Assembly (NCBI GenBank): GCA_963605405.1
Contig: CAVCUP010000015.1
Location: 1-59,592, forward strand
Source: Paratractidigestivibacter sp963605405
Lineage (GTDB): Bacteria; Actinomycetota; Coriobacteriia; Coriobacteriales; Atopobiaceae
Direction: 5' to 3'
DNA length: 59,592 nucleotides
The position numbers and the translations under genes were made by a program. A model generated the notes under the pieces. The model saw only the letters and a list, made by a program, of their open reading frames with translations. It had not been told where the DNA came from and ran no database searches. Below, in pieces: positions 20,055 through 28,901 of this stretch (position 1 is its first letter; every line of letters starts with the position of its first letter).

Positions 20055-21602
20055 ATGGCAGCAAACCCCGCCACCGCAGACCTCAACGCGGCCGTGGCCA
20101 ACCCGCGCGCGGACATCGCCTCGCTCGACGCCCTCGAGCGCAAGCTCTTCTCCCTGCGCTACGCGATCGACGAGATCGGCTCGCTCGGACCCGTGATCGA
20201 CCCCGTGAAGGCCACCGAGGAGCGCGGCGAGGCCCTGGCCGCCCTCGAGGAGGAGCGCGTCCGCACCCTCTGCGCCCCCGAGATCGGCCCTCTGCTCGAT
20301 CGCGTGGGCGCCCAGCCCGAGCTCATGGGCGCCATGAGGCTCGCCCAGGTCAAGGTGCTCAAGCGCGACCGCGCCTCCCTTACCGGGGTGCCGGCCGAGG
20401 AGCAGGCCGAGTTCAGCCGCCTCACCGTGGAGGCCAACGACGTGTGGCGCCGAGCGAAGGCGGGCAACGACTGGGCGAGCTTCGAGCCCTACCTGGACCG
20501 CATCGTGGAGGCCCTGCGCCACATGGCAGAGGCCAAGAACCCGGGCGCCGACCCCTACGACGTCTGGCTCGACGAGTACGAGCACGGAACGAGCCGCGCC
20601 TTCTACGACCCCTTCTTCGCCCAGGTCAAGGAGTGTGTGGTGCCGCTTCTGGCCGACTGCATGGCGAGCCGCCACAAGCCGAGCCGCAACTGCGTGCAGG
20701 GCACCTTCGACGAGGGGCGCCAGTGGCTTCTCGCCGACGATATCATGGAGCTCGAGGGCGTCGACAAAGACGCCCTCTGGATCGGGCGGACCGAGCACCC
20801 CTTCACGGGCGGGCCTTCCACGGGCTTCGTCCTCATCGCGAGCCACGTCTACCCGAACAACATCCTCTCCAACGTCTACAGCATGCTCCACGAGGGCGGC
20901 CACACGCTCTATGAGCAGAACGTCGACCCCGCCTACCGCCTCACCTCGCTCAAGGGCGGCACGTCCATGGGCATGCACGAGGCCCAGTCGCGCTTCTTCG
21001 AGAACATCATCGGGCGCAGCGAGGCCTTCTGCGGGCCGCTGCTCGAGGCGATGCGCCGCCGCTTCCCGGGACAGTTCGGCCGCGTGACGCAGCACCAGCT
21101 CTACCTGGCGGCGAACAGCGCGGAGCCGTGCCTCATCCGCTGCGACGCCGACGAGCTGACCTACCCGCTGCACATCCTCGTGCGCTACGAGATCGAGCAG
21201 CTGCTCTTCTCCGGGGAGGCCAAGGCCGCCGACGTGCCGCGCCTCTGGGCCGAGAAGTACAAGGAGTACCTGGGCATCGACGTCCCCGACGACGCGAACG
21301 GCGCCCTGCAGGACACCCACTGGTCCGACGGCAGCCTCGGCTACTTCCCCACCTACGCCCTCGGCAGCGCCATCGGCGCCCAGCTCAAGGACGCCATGGT
21401 CGCGGAAGGCATGGATCTCGAGGGGCTCTGCGCGGCGGGCGACCTCGCCCCCGTTCGCGAGTGGCTGCGCGAGCGCATCTGGCGCTGGGGCCGAGCGAAG
21501 GACACCGACCAGCTGCTCCGCGACGCGACGGGCTCGCGCTTCGACGCGAGCCACTACACCGCCTATCTCACCGAGAAGTTCAGCGCGGTGTACGAGCTGT
21601 AG
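20055..21602 (+). CDS. M32-family metallocarboxypeptidase
   Basis: A 515-residue cytoplasmic zinc carboxypeptidase of family M32 (thermostable carboxypeptidase Taq type), which trims C-terminal residues from peptides. The zinc motif is H279-E-G-G-H283 in SMLHEGGHTLYEQ, followed by the third ligand in GMHEAQSRFFEN (H308, E309). The family HPF motif is present as TEHPFTGG (248-250). The length matches the family at about 500. The ATG at 20055 is chosen because TTGGAGGA stands close upstream; a longer in-frame start has no such site. The gene stands alone, followed by a palindrome-rich repeat region. Confidence 0.93.
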   Translation: MAANPATADLNAAVANPRADIASLDALERKLFSLRYAIDEIGSLGPVIDPVKATEERGEALAALEEERVRTLCAPEIGPLLDRVGAQPELMGAMRLAQVKVLKRDRASLTGVPAEEQAEFSRLTVEANDVWRRAKAGNDWASFEPYLDRIVEALRHMAEAKNPGADPYDVWLDEYEHGTSRAFYDPFFAQVKECVVPLLADCMASRHKPSRNCVQGTFDEGRQWLLADDIMELEGVDKDALWIGRTEHPFTGGPSTGFVLIASHVYPNNILSNVYSMLHEGGHTLYEQNVDPAYRLTSLKGGTSMGMHEAQSRFFENIIGRSEAFCGPLLEAMRRRFPGQFGRVTQHQLYLAANSAEPCLIRCDADELTYPLHILVRYEIEQLLFSGEAKAADVPRLWAEKYKEYLGIDVPDDANGALQDTHWSDGSLGYFPTYALGSAIGAQLKDAMVAEGMDLEGLCAAGDLAPVREWLRERIWRWGRAKDTDQLLRDATGSRFDASHYTAYLTEKFSAVYEL

Positions 21603-21694
21603 CCCGAACCCGGGGCGCACAGGCCGATCGGCGGGGTTCCGGCCAGGCCGAGAACCCCACATGCGCGCCTCCCGGCAATCCCACAGAAAGAGGC

Positions 21695-21840
21695 GCCCCG
21701 CTTTCTCGCCGCCCAGTAACGACTCGTTGCTGGGCGGCGCGCGTTTGGGGCGCTTCTCGTCGATTCATTGCTGGGCGGCGCGGCCTTGGGGCGAATCGGG
21801 GCGCCCCGTTACTGGGCGACGCGCTTGTGGGGCTCCCGAC
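21695..21840. repeat. 41-bp-period tandem repeat with one inverted copy
   Basis: Three direct copies begin at 21727, 21768 and 21809 (spacing exactly 41), each starting TT(G/A)CTGGGCG(G/A)CGCG and carrying a TGGGGC element about 20 bases in. A fourth copy lies inverted at 21695-21719. The inverted and first direct copies pair into a strong hairpin (CGCCGCCCAG/CTGGGCGGCG). It sits between two convergent genes, so one function may be bidirectional termination, though there is no T-tract. Confidence 0.8.
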
Positions 21841-21845
21841 CTTCC

Positions 21846-22097
21846 TTAACGGGCGTTCGGCAAGTCCTTCGGGCTCACGAAGCGCTCGCAGACGTTCGAC
21901 TTGCGCAGGTATTCCTTGCCGAAGGGGTCGACGGTGGGCACGAGCTTGGCGGGGTCGTCCGCGAAGTGGTCGGCCGGGGACTCGTAGACGTGCGGGTCGG
22001 TCAGCGTGTAGCCGCGGCTACAGGACCCCTGGTAGGCACCCGTCTTCTCGCTCAACGTGAACTCGCTGAACACGCAATCCGTGCAATGAAACCCCAT
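21846..22097 (-). CDS. Small cysteine-containing protein of unknown function
   Basis: An 83-residue protein that I do not recognise. The start at 22097 (MGFHCTDC) has GGAG nine bases upstream. Four cysteines appear in an HCTDC-x19-SCSRG-x37-NVCERF arrangement, which could bind zinc or an iron-sulfur cluster. The sequence is rich in acidic residues with no membrane segment. It is divergently oriented to the lipase-glpK pair. The size and composition suggest a small metal-binding or adaptor protein; no function is assigned. Confidence 0.65.
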   Translation of the reverse strand: MGFHCTDCVFSEFTLSEKTGAYQGSCSRGYTLTDPHVYESPADHFADDPAKLVPTVDPFGKEYLRKSNVCERFVSPKDLPNAR

Positions 22098-22321
22098 GAT
22101 CGGACACTCCCCCTCCCGGACGGGCCAGGGCGGCCCGCGCTTACGCAGGCTAGTATCCCCCAAAACCGCCGGCGCCAGGTCGGCCGAGCCGTTGATGCGC
22201 AAAGAGGCGCCGTTGGCCCGGGTGGGCGCCGGGCCGGGCGACGGCACGGGCAGACTAAGCCCCAAGAGACGAGAAGCACGCGACACGCGCCGGCTCGCCC
22301 GGCGCAGAAAGGTCGGAAGCA

Positions 22322-23284
22322 ATGCAGCAAGGCAGCGAAGCCGTCGTCGAGGAAGTCACGTTCCCTTCCGCCGACCACTCCTCCACGATTCACGCGAGGT
22401 TCTGGACACCGGCGCCCGAGGCGGGCGGCGCGCAGCCCCGCGCATGCGTCCAGCTCGTCCACGGCATGTGCGAGCACATCCGCCGCTACGACGAGTTCGC
22501 CCGCTACCTGGTTGGCCGCGGCTACGCCGTCTGCGGCGACGACCACATCGGCCACGGGGCCTCGGCCTCGCCCGGGAAGCGCGGCTGCATGCCCGCCCGA
22601 GGCGGCAACGAGGCGCTCATCGCCGACGAGCACGAGCTTCGCGGCATCGCGCGCGGGCGGCTCGGGGAAGTCCCCCACGTCCTCTTCGGCCATTCGATGG
22701 GCAGCTTCATCACCCGCTGCTACCTCGGCCGATATGGAGAAGGGCTCGCCGCGGCCGTGATCTGCGGCACAGGCACGATCCCCGTGGCGACCTCGCGCGC
22801 GGGCCACGCGGCGGCGCGCGCGGTCGCGACCCTGCGCGGCGAGGACCACCGCTCGGCGCTTCTCGACTCGCTCGGCGCGGGGGCCTACAGCAAGGCCGTC
22901 CCCGGGCCCACCGGCCTCGAGTGGCTCTCCCACAACAAGGAGAACATCCGGGCCTACATGGCCGACGACGAGTGCGGCTTCATGTTCAGCGCGGGCGGCT
23001 ACTCCGCGCTCACGGCGCTCACGGCCGAGGCCTGCTCCATGAAGTGCGCGGCGGCGGTGCCCCGCGACCTGCCGCTTCTCTATATCGCGGGAGACGGCGA
23101 CCCGGTGGGAGACATGGGGCGAGGCGCCCGGGCGGCCGCGCAGCTCGCGCGCGACGCCGGCTCGAGGGACGTCACCTGCACGATCTATCCCCGCATGCGG
23201 CACGAAATCCTGAACGAGGACGACCGCGGCCGGGTCTTCGCGGACGTGGCGGACTGGCTCGACAGAAAGGCGGCGGCAAGATGA
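22322..23284 (+). CDS. Alpha/beta hydrolase (monoacylglycerol lipase-like)
   Basis: A 320-residue serine hydrolase of the lysophospholipase/monoacylglycerol lipase group. Family signatures are VQLVHGMCEHIRRYDEFA (oxyanion region, about 43-60), GYAVCGDDHIGHGAS, and the nucleophile elbow GHSMG with S125. The DGD and H in LYIAGDGDPVGD and RMRHEILNE are the likely acid and base. It has no signal peptide, so it acts in the cytoplasm. Its stop codon overlaps the glpK start in ATGA, so the two are translationally coupled. Released glycerol would be the GlpK substrate, an inference from this coupling. Confidence 0.88.
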   Translation: MQQGSEAVVEEVTFPSADHSSTIHARFWTPAPEAGGAQPRACVQLVHGMCEHIRRYDEFARYLVGRGYAVCGDDHIGHGASASPGKRGCMPARGGNEALIADEHELRGIARGRLGEVPHVLFGHSMGSFITRCYLGRYGEGLAAAVICGTGTIPVATSRAGHAAARAVATLRGEDHRSALLDSLGAGAYSKAVPGPTGLEWLSHNKENIRAYMADDECGFMFSAGGYSALTALTAEACSMKCAAAVPRDLPLLYIAGDGDPVGDMGRGARAAAQLARDAGSRDVTCTIYPRMRHEILNEDDRGRVFADVADWLDRKAAAR

Positions 23285-24774
23285 GCGGCACCTACGTGAT
23301 CGCGCTCGACCAGGGGACCACGAGCTCGCGGGCGGTGCTCATCGATTGCGCCGGTCGAATGGCCGACTGCGTCCAGCGCCCGTTCCAGCAGATATTCCCC
23401 CATCCCGGCTGGGTGGAGCACAACCCGCAGGAGATTCTCTTCTCGCAGCTCGGATGCCTGACGGAGCTCGTCGCCCGTCACGGGCTCACCGAGAAGGACA
23501 TCGACTCCATCGGCATCGACAACCAGCGCGAGACGGCCGTCGTCTGGGACCCCGCCACGGGGCAGCCTGTATACAACGCCATCGTGTGGCAGTGCCGCCG
23601 CACGGCGCAGATGGTCGACGAGATCTGCGGGGGCGAGCAGGTCAAGGCCATGGTCCAGGCCAAGACGGGGCTTCTTCCCGACGCGTACTACTCGGCGAGC
23701 AAGATTCGCTGGATCTTGGAGAACGTGGTCGGAGCCCGTGAGCGAGCGGAGGCCGGCGAGCTGCTGTTCGGCACGGTGGACACATGGCTCACCTGGGTGC
23801 TCACGGGCGGCCTGGTCCACGCGACCGACCCCACCAACGCGAGCCGCACCATGCTCTTCAACATCCACGAGGGTCGCTGGGACGATGAGCTGCTGCGGCT
23901 CTTCGGCATTCCAGCGGCCATGATGCCGGAGGTGCGCCCGAGCTCTGGTTTCTTCGGCGAGACGAGCTATCCGGGCCTTCCCGCGGGCGTCCCCATAACG
24001 GGCATCGCCGGCGACCAGCAGGCCGCTCTCTTCGGCCAGTGCTGCTTCACGGCCGGCCAGGCAAAGAACACCTACGGCACCGGCTGCTTCATGCTGTTGC
24101 ACACGGGGCACGAGGCGAGGAGAAGCTCACACAACCTGATCACCACCGTCGCCGCGAGCGCGCCGGGGGCGGGCGGCCTCGAGTACGCGCTCGAGGGGTC
24201 CGTCTTCGTCGCGGGCGCGCTCATCCAGTGGCTACGCGATGAGCTGGGGATCATCGGATCGGCGGCCGAGACCGAGGCTCTCGCGGCGAGCGTTCCCGAC
24301 ACGGGCGGCGTGGTTATCGTGCCCGCGTTCACGGGACTCGGAGCCCCGTGGTGGAAGCCGGACGCGCGCGGGGCAATCTATGGCCTCACGCGCGGAGCCG
24401 GTCGCGCGCAGATCGCGCGAGCCGCGCTCGAGGCGCTCGCCTACCAGGTGAGCGACCTCGCGTCGGCCATGGCCGACGACGCGGGCGGCTCGCTCGGCGT
24501 GCTCAACGTGGACGGAGGGGCCTCGGCGAACAATTTCCTCATGCAGTTCCAGGCCGACCTGCTCGGCTGCAAGCTCAGGCGACCCGCGAACACCGAGACG
24601 ACCTCGCTCGGGGCGGCCTATCTTGCCGGCTTGGCCACGGGGTTCTGGTCCGGGACCGATGAGCTCTCCGACCTGCGAGCTGACGACGAGGTCTTCGCAC
24701 GCTCAATGGGCGAGGAGCAGGCCGGGGCGCTTCTCGACCGATGGCACGACGCGGTGAGAAGGACCATCGCATAG
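23281..24774 (+). CDS. glpK: Glycerol kinase
   Basis: A 497-residue FGGY-family kinase that phosphorylates glycerol to sn-glycerol 3-phosphate. N-terminal ALDQGTTSSRAVL (phosphate-binding loop), GWVEHNPQEI, IDNQRETAVVWD and NAIVWQCRRTA are diagnostic of GlpK rather than other FGGY sugar kinases. NTYGTGCFMLLHTG and FTGLGAPWW complete the signature. The start ATG at 23281 overlaps the stop of the upstream lipase-like gene, and there is no separate SD, so it depends on coupling. A strong terminator follows. No glpF or glpO gene is adjacent. Confidence 0.96.
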   Translation: MSGTYVIALDQGTTSSRAVLIDCAGRMADCVQRPFQQIFPHPGWVEHNPQEILFSQLGCLTELVARHGLTEKDIDSIGIDNQRETAVVWDPATGQPVYNAIVWQCRRTAQMVDEICGGEQVKAMVQAKTGLLPDAYYSASKIRWILENVVGARERAEAGELLFGTVDTWLTWVLTGGLVHATDPTNASRTMLFNIHEGRWDDELLRLFGIPAAMMPEVRPSSGFFGETSYPGLPAGVPITGIAGDQQAALFGQCCFTAGQAKNTYGTGCFMLLHTGHEARRSSHNLITTVAASAPGAGGLEYALEGSVFVAGALIQWLRDELGIIGSAAETEALAASVPDTGGVVIVPAFTGLGAPWWKPDARGAIYGLTRGAGRAQIARAALEALAYQVSDLASAMADDAGGSLGVLNVDGGASANNFLMQFQADLLGCKLRRPANTETTSLGAAYLAGLATGFWSGTDELSDLRADDEVFARSMGEEQAGALLDRWHDAVRRTIA

Positions 24775-24842
24775 CAGGCCCCCGGCCGCCCGCGGCGCGT
24801 ATGCCCGAAGCACCGCGACGAAACATGTGACCAAAGCGCGAA

Positions 24843-24890
24843 GAAGCCCTGACCAGCGGTTTATTGGCCGCGGGTCAGGGCTTCTCATTG
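24843..24890 (+). terminator. Intrinsic terminator after glpK
   Basis: Perfect 12-bp arms GAAGCCCTGACC/GGTCAGGGCTTC (24843-24854 with 24873-24884) around an 18-base loop, followed by TCATTG. It lies about 70 bases past the glpK stop and may also serve the minus-strand metH transcript coming from the right. Confidence 0.75.
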
Positions 24891-25050
24891 TATTGGGGGA
24901 AGTCAGCTCACGCAGGTTTCCGACCGTTTGGGCGCGACTTCCCCTCCTTGGTTGTTTGGGACGGGCCCGTAGCGGGACCCGCCCCCCTCTTGCCGGCACG
25001 ATGCAACCCGTCCCCAACGCGCGCTTGGACGAGATGACCTGCCCCAGCGG

Positions 25051-27582
25051 TTAACCGAGAACCTCGCCGGCGATGCGGGCCGTCTCGGTGGCGTCCTTGG
25101 CGTAGTAGTCGGCGCCGACCATCTGCGCATACTCCGGGTTGAGCACGGCGCCGCCGACGATGACCTTGCACCACGGCGCCTGCGCACGGAGAAGCTCGAT
25201 GGTCTCGGCCATGGCGGGCACGGTCGAGGTCATAAGGGCCGAGAGCCCCACGAGCTCCACGTGGTCGACGAGCACGGCATCTACCACCGTCTGAGGCGGC
25301 ACGTCGCGCCCGAGGTCGACCACATCGTAGCCGTAGTTCTCGAGCAGCATGCGAACGATGTTCTTGCCGATGTCGTGGATGTCCCCATGAACGGTGCAGA
25401 TGACGATCTTTCCCTTGGCGGGGACGGCCTCGCCCTCGGCGCCCGCGTTGGCCTCCTTGAGCACGTTGAAGCCGGCCTTGGCGGCCTCGGCCGAGGCCAT
25501 GAGCTGCGGCAAGAAGAACGTGCCCTTCTCGAAGCGCGCGCCCACCTCGTCGAGCGCGGGAATCAGGACCTCGTTGATGGCATACAGCACGTCGTGGCCC
25601 TTGAGCACGCGCCCGATGACCTCGGGCATCGGCCCTTTGCGGCCCGCGAGCACAAGGGCGCGCGCCTCTTCCTCCGGCGTCTGGGGAGAGGAGCCGCCGC
25701 CTGCGGCCGCGCCGGAGCCGGTGCCCGTTGCGGGAGCGCCGGCGCCCGAGGCCGCCGCACCTCCGGGGGCCGCGTCGGAGCGGTCTACGTAGTTGGCCAC
25801 GTAGCTTTGCGCGCTCTCGTCCTCACCGGACAGCACGCGCCAAGAATTGACCACGTCCATCATGCGCTGTACCAGCGGATTCATGATGGCCATGTCCAGC
25901 CCCGCCGCGAAGGCGCCCGCCAGGAAGGTGGCGTTCACGAGCGGGCGGAAGGGCAGGCCGAAGCTGATATTGGAGAGGCCGAGCACCGTGCGAACCCCCG
26001 GCAGCTCGCGCTTGACGCCCGCGATGGCGTCTAGAATCGCGCGCGGGGCCGTCTGGTCGGTGGAGGCCGCCATGCAGAGACAGTCGATAACCACGTCCTG
26101 ACGCGGTATGCCGACGGCATCGGTCGCGGCGACTATCTTTTTGGCGACGGCGATGCGGCCTTCGGCCGTGGCCGGGATGCCGTCTTCGTCGAGGGTGAGG
26201 CCCACGACCGCGCAGCCGTAGTGCTTGGCGATGGGAAGGACGGCTGCGAGCACCTCGTCCTTGCCGTTCGTCGAGTTGATGAGCGCCTTGCCGGGGTAAC
26301 TGCGCACGGCCGCCTCGATGACATCGGGGTCCGAGGCGTCTATCTGCAGGGGGAGCGTGGTCACGCCCTGCAGCTCCGCCACGAGCTCGACCATGACGGC
26401 GCGCTCATCGATCTCGGGCAGGCCGGCGTTCACGTCGAGTATCTGCGCGCCCGCCTCGGTCTGCGCGATGGCCTCGCCCATCACATAATCGTGGTTGCCG
26501 CTGCGCAGGGCCTCCTTCATCTTCTTCTTGCCCGTGGGGTTGATGCGCTCGCCGATGACGCCCACCTGGCCCATGCGCAGACTGGAGATCTGTTGCGGGC
26601 CGGCGACGCAGAACCAGTCGCGGACCTCGCGAGCGGCGGGCCTGCGGGCGGCGAGAAGGGCGCGCTCCCCTTCCGTGTACGCCGGTGAGGTGCCGCAGCA
26701 GCCGCCGACGATGGTCACGCCTGCGTCGAGCATGGCGGAAACGGCCTCGCAGTACTCGGGCGGGTGGACATCGAAGACCGTGACGCCGTCCTCCACGCGC
26801 GGGAGACCGGCGTTGGCCTGGACCATGACGGGGCACTTGGCCCAGGGAAGCATCTGCTCTACGAGCGGCAAAAGGTCGCGCGGCCCGAGCGAGCAGTTGA
26901 TGCCCACCGCATCGGCGCCGAGCGAGCTCAGGGTGACTGCGGCGACCTCGGGCGTGGTCCCAAGGAACGTGCGGCCGTCCTCGGCGAAGGTCATCGTGAC
27001 GAAGACGGGCAGGTCCGAGTTCTCCACGACGGCGAGAAGCGCGGCCTTGGCCTCTGCGAGGTCGGCCATCGTCTCGACGATGAAGAGATCTGCGCCAGCG
27101 GCCGTGGCCGCACGCGCCTGGCGGGCAAAGAGCTCATAAGCCTCGTCGAAGGGAAGCGTGCCCATAGGCTCGAGAAGCTGCCCCGTGGGGCCGATGTCGG
27201 CGGCCACATAGCGCACGCCCGATGCGCGCGCGCAGGAAACGGCCGCCGAGAAGATCTCCTCCACAGTCGCGGCGTCGCCGAGCTTCTCGGCATTGGCGCC
27301 GAAGGTGTTCGTGGTGGCGACGTCCGCGCCCGCGGCCACGTAGGCCGCGTGGATATCGCGAATCTCGTCCGGGTTCGTGAGGCAGAGCAGCTCGGGCAGC
27401 TCGCCGGCCGCAAGGCCCCTCTCCTGAAGCTGCGTGCCCATCGCGCCGTCGAAGACGAGAAACTCCTCGCCGTCGAGAGCGCGTTGCAGATGCTCGTCCT
27501 TCACGCGCAGGCGCCGCGGCTCGAGCCGGTCCTCGGGCCAGGCGCAGTTGAGTCTCTTCTTGTCCAGCGTGCCGTCCGACAT
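25051..27582 (-). CDS. metH: Cobalamin-dependent methionine synthase, short form
   Basis: An 843-residue enzyme that transfers a methyl group from methyltetrahydrofolate via cobalamin to homocysteine. Domains: homocysteine-binding barrel (about 30-310; zinc ligands C230, C295, C296 in GINCSLGP and GGCCGTS), pterin-binding barrel (about 335-610, beginning GVIGERINPTGKKKMKEAL), an Ala/Gly/Ser-rich linker, the cobalamin cap, and the Rossmann-type B12 domain with D734-x-H736-x-x-G. It ends there, without the C-terminal AdoMet reactivation domain of E. coli MetH (about 1227 aa). Reactivation would therefore need a separate protein or different chemistry. The start at 27582 has GGAAAGGA five bases upstream. 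Confidence 0.94.
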   Translation of the reverse strand: MSDGTLDKKRLNCAWPEDRLEPRRLRVKDEHLQRALDGEEFLVFDGAMGTQLQERGLAAGELPELLCLTNPDEIRDIHAAYVAAGADVATTNTFGANAEKLGDAATVEEIFSAAVSCARASGVRYVAADIGPTGQLLEPMGTLPFDEAYELFARQARAATAAGADLFIVETMADLAEAKAALLAVVENSDLPVFVTMTFAEDGRTFLGTTPEVAAVTLSSLGADAVGINCSLGPRDLLPLVEQMLPWAKCPVMVQANAGLPRVEDGVTVFDVHPPEYCEAVSAMLDAGVTIVGGCCGTSPAYTEGERALLAARRPAAREVRDWFCVAGPQQISSLRMGQVGVIGERINPTGKKKMKEALRSGNHDYVMGEAIAQTEAGAQILDVNAGLPEIDERAVMVELVAELQGVTTLPLQIDASDPDVIEAAVRSYPGKALINSTNGKDEVLAAVLPIAKHYGCAVVGLTLDEDGIPATAEGRIAVAKKIVAATDAVGIPRQDVVIDCLCMAASTDQTAPRAILDAIAGVKRELPGVRTVLGLSNISFGLPFRPLVNATFLAGAFAAGLDMAIMNPLVQRMMDVVNSWRVLSGEDESAQSYVANYVDRSDAAPGGAAASGAGAPATGTGSGAAAGGGSSPQTPEEEARALVLAGRKGPMPEVIGRVLKGHDVLYAINEVLIPALDEVGARFEKGTFFLPQLMASAEAAKAGFNVLKEANAGAEGEAVPAKGKIVICTVHGDIHDIGKNIVRMLLENYGYDVVDLGRDVPPQTVVDAVLVDHVELVGLSALMTSTVPAMAETIELLRAQAPWCKVIVGGAVLNPEYAQMVGADYYAKDATETARIAGEVLG

Positions 27583-27687
27583 GCGCGTCCTTTCCGCCTC
27601 GGTTGCTTGACGCACCATGCTAACAGGACACGCTTCGGGAGCCTGCGCCAGCGGCGGATAGGACATACGCGCGAAAACGAAGGGCCG

Positions 27688-28551
27688 TTAAGCGGGCGGG
27701 GCGACGGCGGCGAGGCATATCGTCTGCTCATCGTCTGGGCACGGCTCCCCCGCCGCGGCGCCGTGCCCAGAGACGCTCAGGCAGGAGCCCGTGAGGTTGT
27801 CCTCCTCGCCGGCGTCTATCGCCCGCGACGCAAGGGTGTCGAGCGCATCGACAAGCTCGGGCTCGCATGCGCCGGCGGGCACCATGCGCAGCGCCGTCCC
27901 CACGCCGTCGTTGCCGAGAAGCCGATACAGGCCGTCGCAGCAAATAGCCAGCGTGTCCCCATCCTCGAGCTCCCCGAAGCCGAACTCGGGCTCCAAGGCC
28001 TCCTGCGCGCCGACGGCCTGCCAGATCGCCGCTGCCCGTGGATGCCCGGCTGCTTGTTGAGGAGCGATTCTCCCCGCATCGACCTGTCTTTGGACCCATG
28101 TCTGGTCGCGGGTGAGCTGCCGAAGCGACCCCATGCGGAGCAGATAGGCCCGGCAATCCCCCACGTGCCCGACGACGAAGGACCCTCCGCACGCCAGCAG
28201 CGCCGTGAAGGTCGTCCCCATACGCACGTTAAGGTCGCGGCTGTAACGGAGCATACGTTCGTTCAGGTCCGCGAGCAACACCGTCCACTCGTTCCCGACA
28301 CCTTCGAGGTCAACCGTACCGTTGCGCAGGTTGTCCGCAGCGTACGCAGGGAAGCGGTTCTCGAACCATCCGGCGATCTCGCGCACCGCGGCCGAGCTCG
28401 CCAACTCGCCCGAGGCGAGCCCGCCCACCCCGTCGCACACGCATATGAGCGCCGCCTCCCCGAAGGAAGACTCCGCCGTTAAGGCACAGCATGCGTCCTG
28501 GTTGACGGCCTTTCTTGCGCCGACGAAGCTCCGCGCGGCAACCGTAAACAT
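27688..28551 (-). CDS. PP2C-family serine/threonine phosphatase
   Basis: A 287-residue soluble PPM/PP2C phosphatase, the usual partner of bacterial Hanks-type kinases. Metal-binding motifs are KAVNQDACC (about 15-23), ICVCDGVGGLASGE (about 36-49), GTTFTALLA and VGHVGDCRAYLLR, and the C-terminal DNLTG. The core ends near residue 260; a short tail follows. The start at 28551 (MFTVAARS) has GGAGG nine bases upstream and is preferred over a more distal in-frame Met. No kinase is adjacent. Transcribed toward metH on the same strand. Confidence 0.9.
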   Translation of the reverse strand: MFTVAARSFVGARKAVNQDACCALTAESSFGEAALICVCDGVGGLASGELASSAAVREIAGWFENRFPAYAADNLRNGTVDLEGVGNEWTVLLADLNERMLRYSRDLNVRMGTTFTALLACGGSFVVGHVGDCRAYLLRMGSLRQLTRDQTWVQRQVDAGRIAPQQAAGHPRAAAIWQAVGAQEALEPEFGFGELEDGDTLAICCDGLYRLLGNDGVGTALRMVPAGACEPELVDALDTLASRAIDAGEEDNLTGSCLSVSGHGAAAGEPCPDDEQTICLAAVAPPA

Positions 28552-28898
28552 CGACGACTCCCTCCGGGTCCTTTTGGCATCCGATCGCGACAATCCTAGC
28601 GGGCCGCTCTTACAGGCGCCTTACGGTCGCCATGCGGAAGACTTGCGGCATATCCGCCTTACCCGGGCGCACGCAGGCCATGCGCGTCCCCGCAAGACTC
28701 GGTTAGGCACGAAGACCGCATAAAGGTTGGAGGGGCCTGACAAGGCCGCAACCGCCCGGAGGCGCGATTCGCGCCCAGCCAAGGCCCGGTCCACAAAGAA
28801 CGGCCCGGGCACCCGTCGCGGGCACCCGAGCCGTTGCGATCCTCATTCTAATTTCGCGATTGCGGCGCGGCGCAAAAATGCACCGGCGCCGCCCGGCG
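28552..28898. other. Intergenic region between PP2C gene and arg operon
   Basis: About 347 bases without a supported gene. The left part (28552-28780) is unstructured and has no promoter or tRNA I can support. The right part holds two hairpins listed separately, both of which read as terminators for the minus-strand arg operon. Confidence 0.5.
28795..28835 (-). terminator. Second hairpin terminator of the arg operon
   Basis: Arms AACGGC/GCCGTT (28799-28804 with 28830-28835) extended inward by CGGG/CCCG pairs, followed on the minus strand by TTCTTTG. It backs up the first terminator. Confidence 0.6.
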
Positions 28899-28901
28899 CT
28901 A
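28873..28901 (-). terminator. Terminator directly after argD
   Basis: GC stem (GCGCC/GGCGC, 28886-28890 with about 28895-28899) overlapping the argD stop codon by one base and followed on the minus strand by GGTGCATTTTTGCG, a five-T tract. Confidence 0.65.

Noticed and set aside
19742..20914. Plus-strand frame overlapping the carboxypeptidase start
   Set aside because: A different frame from the M32 enzyme, Arg-rich and without motifs; the enzyme frame carries HEGGH and HPF.
21695..21840. CRISPR-like array (41-bp period)
   Set aside because: Only three direct copies that are themselves most of the unit, no unique spacers of normal size, no cas genes, and one copy is inverted.
28621..28812. 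Short minus-strand frame of 63 codons in the PP2C-argD gap
   Set aside because: No SD, no recognisable composition; it overlaps a terminator hairpin.
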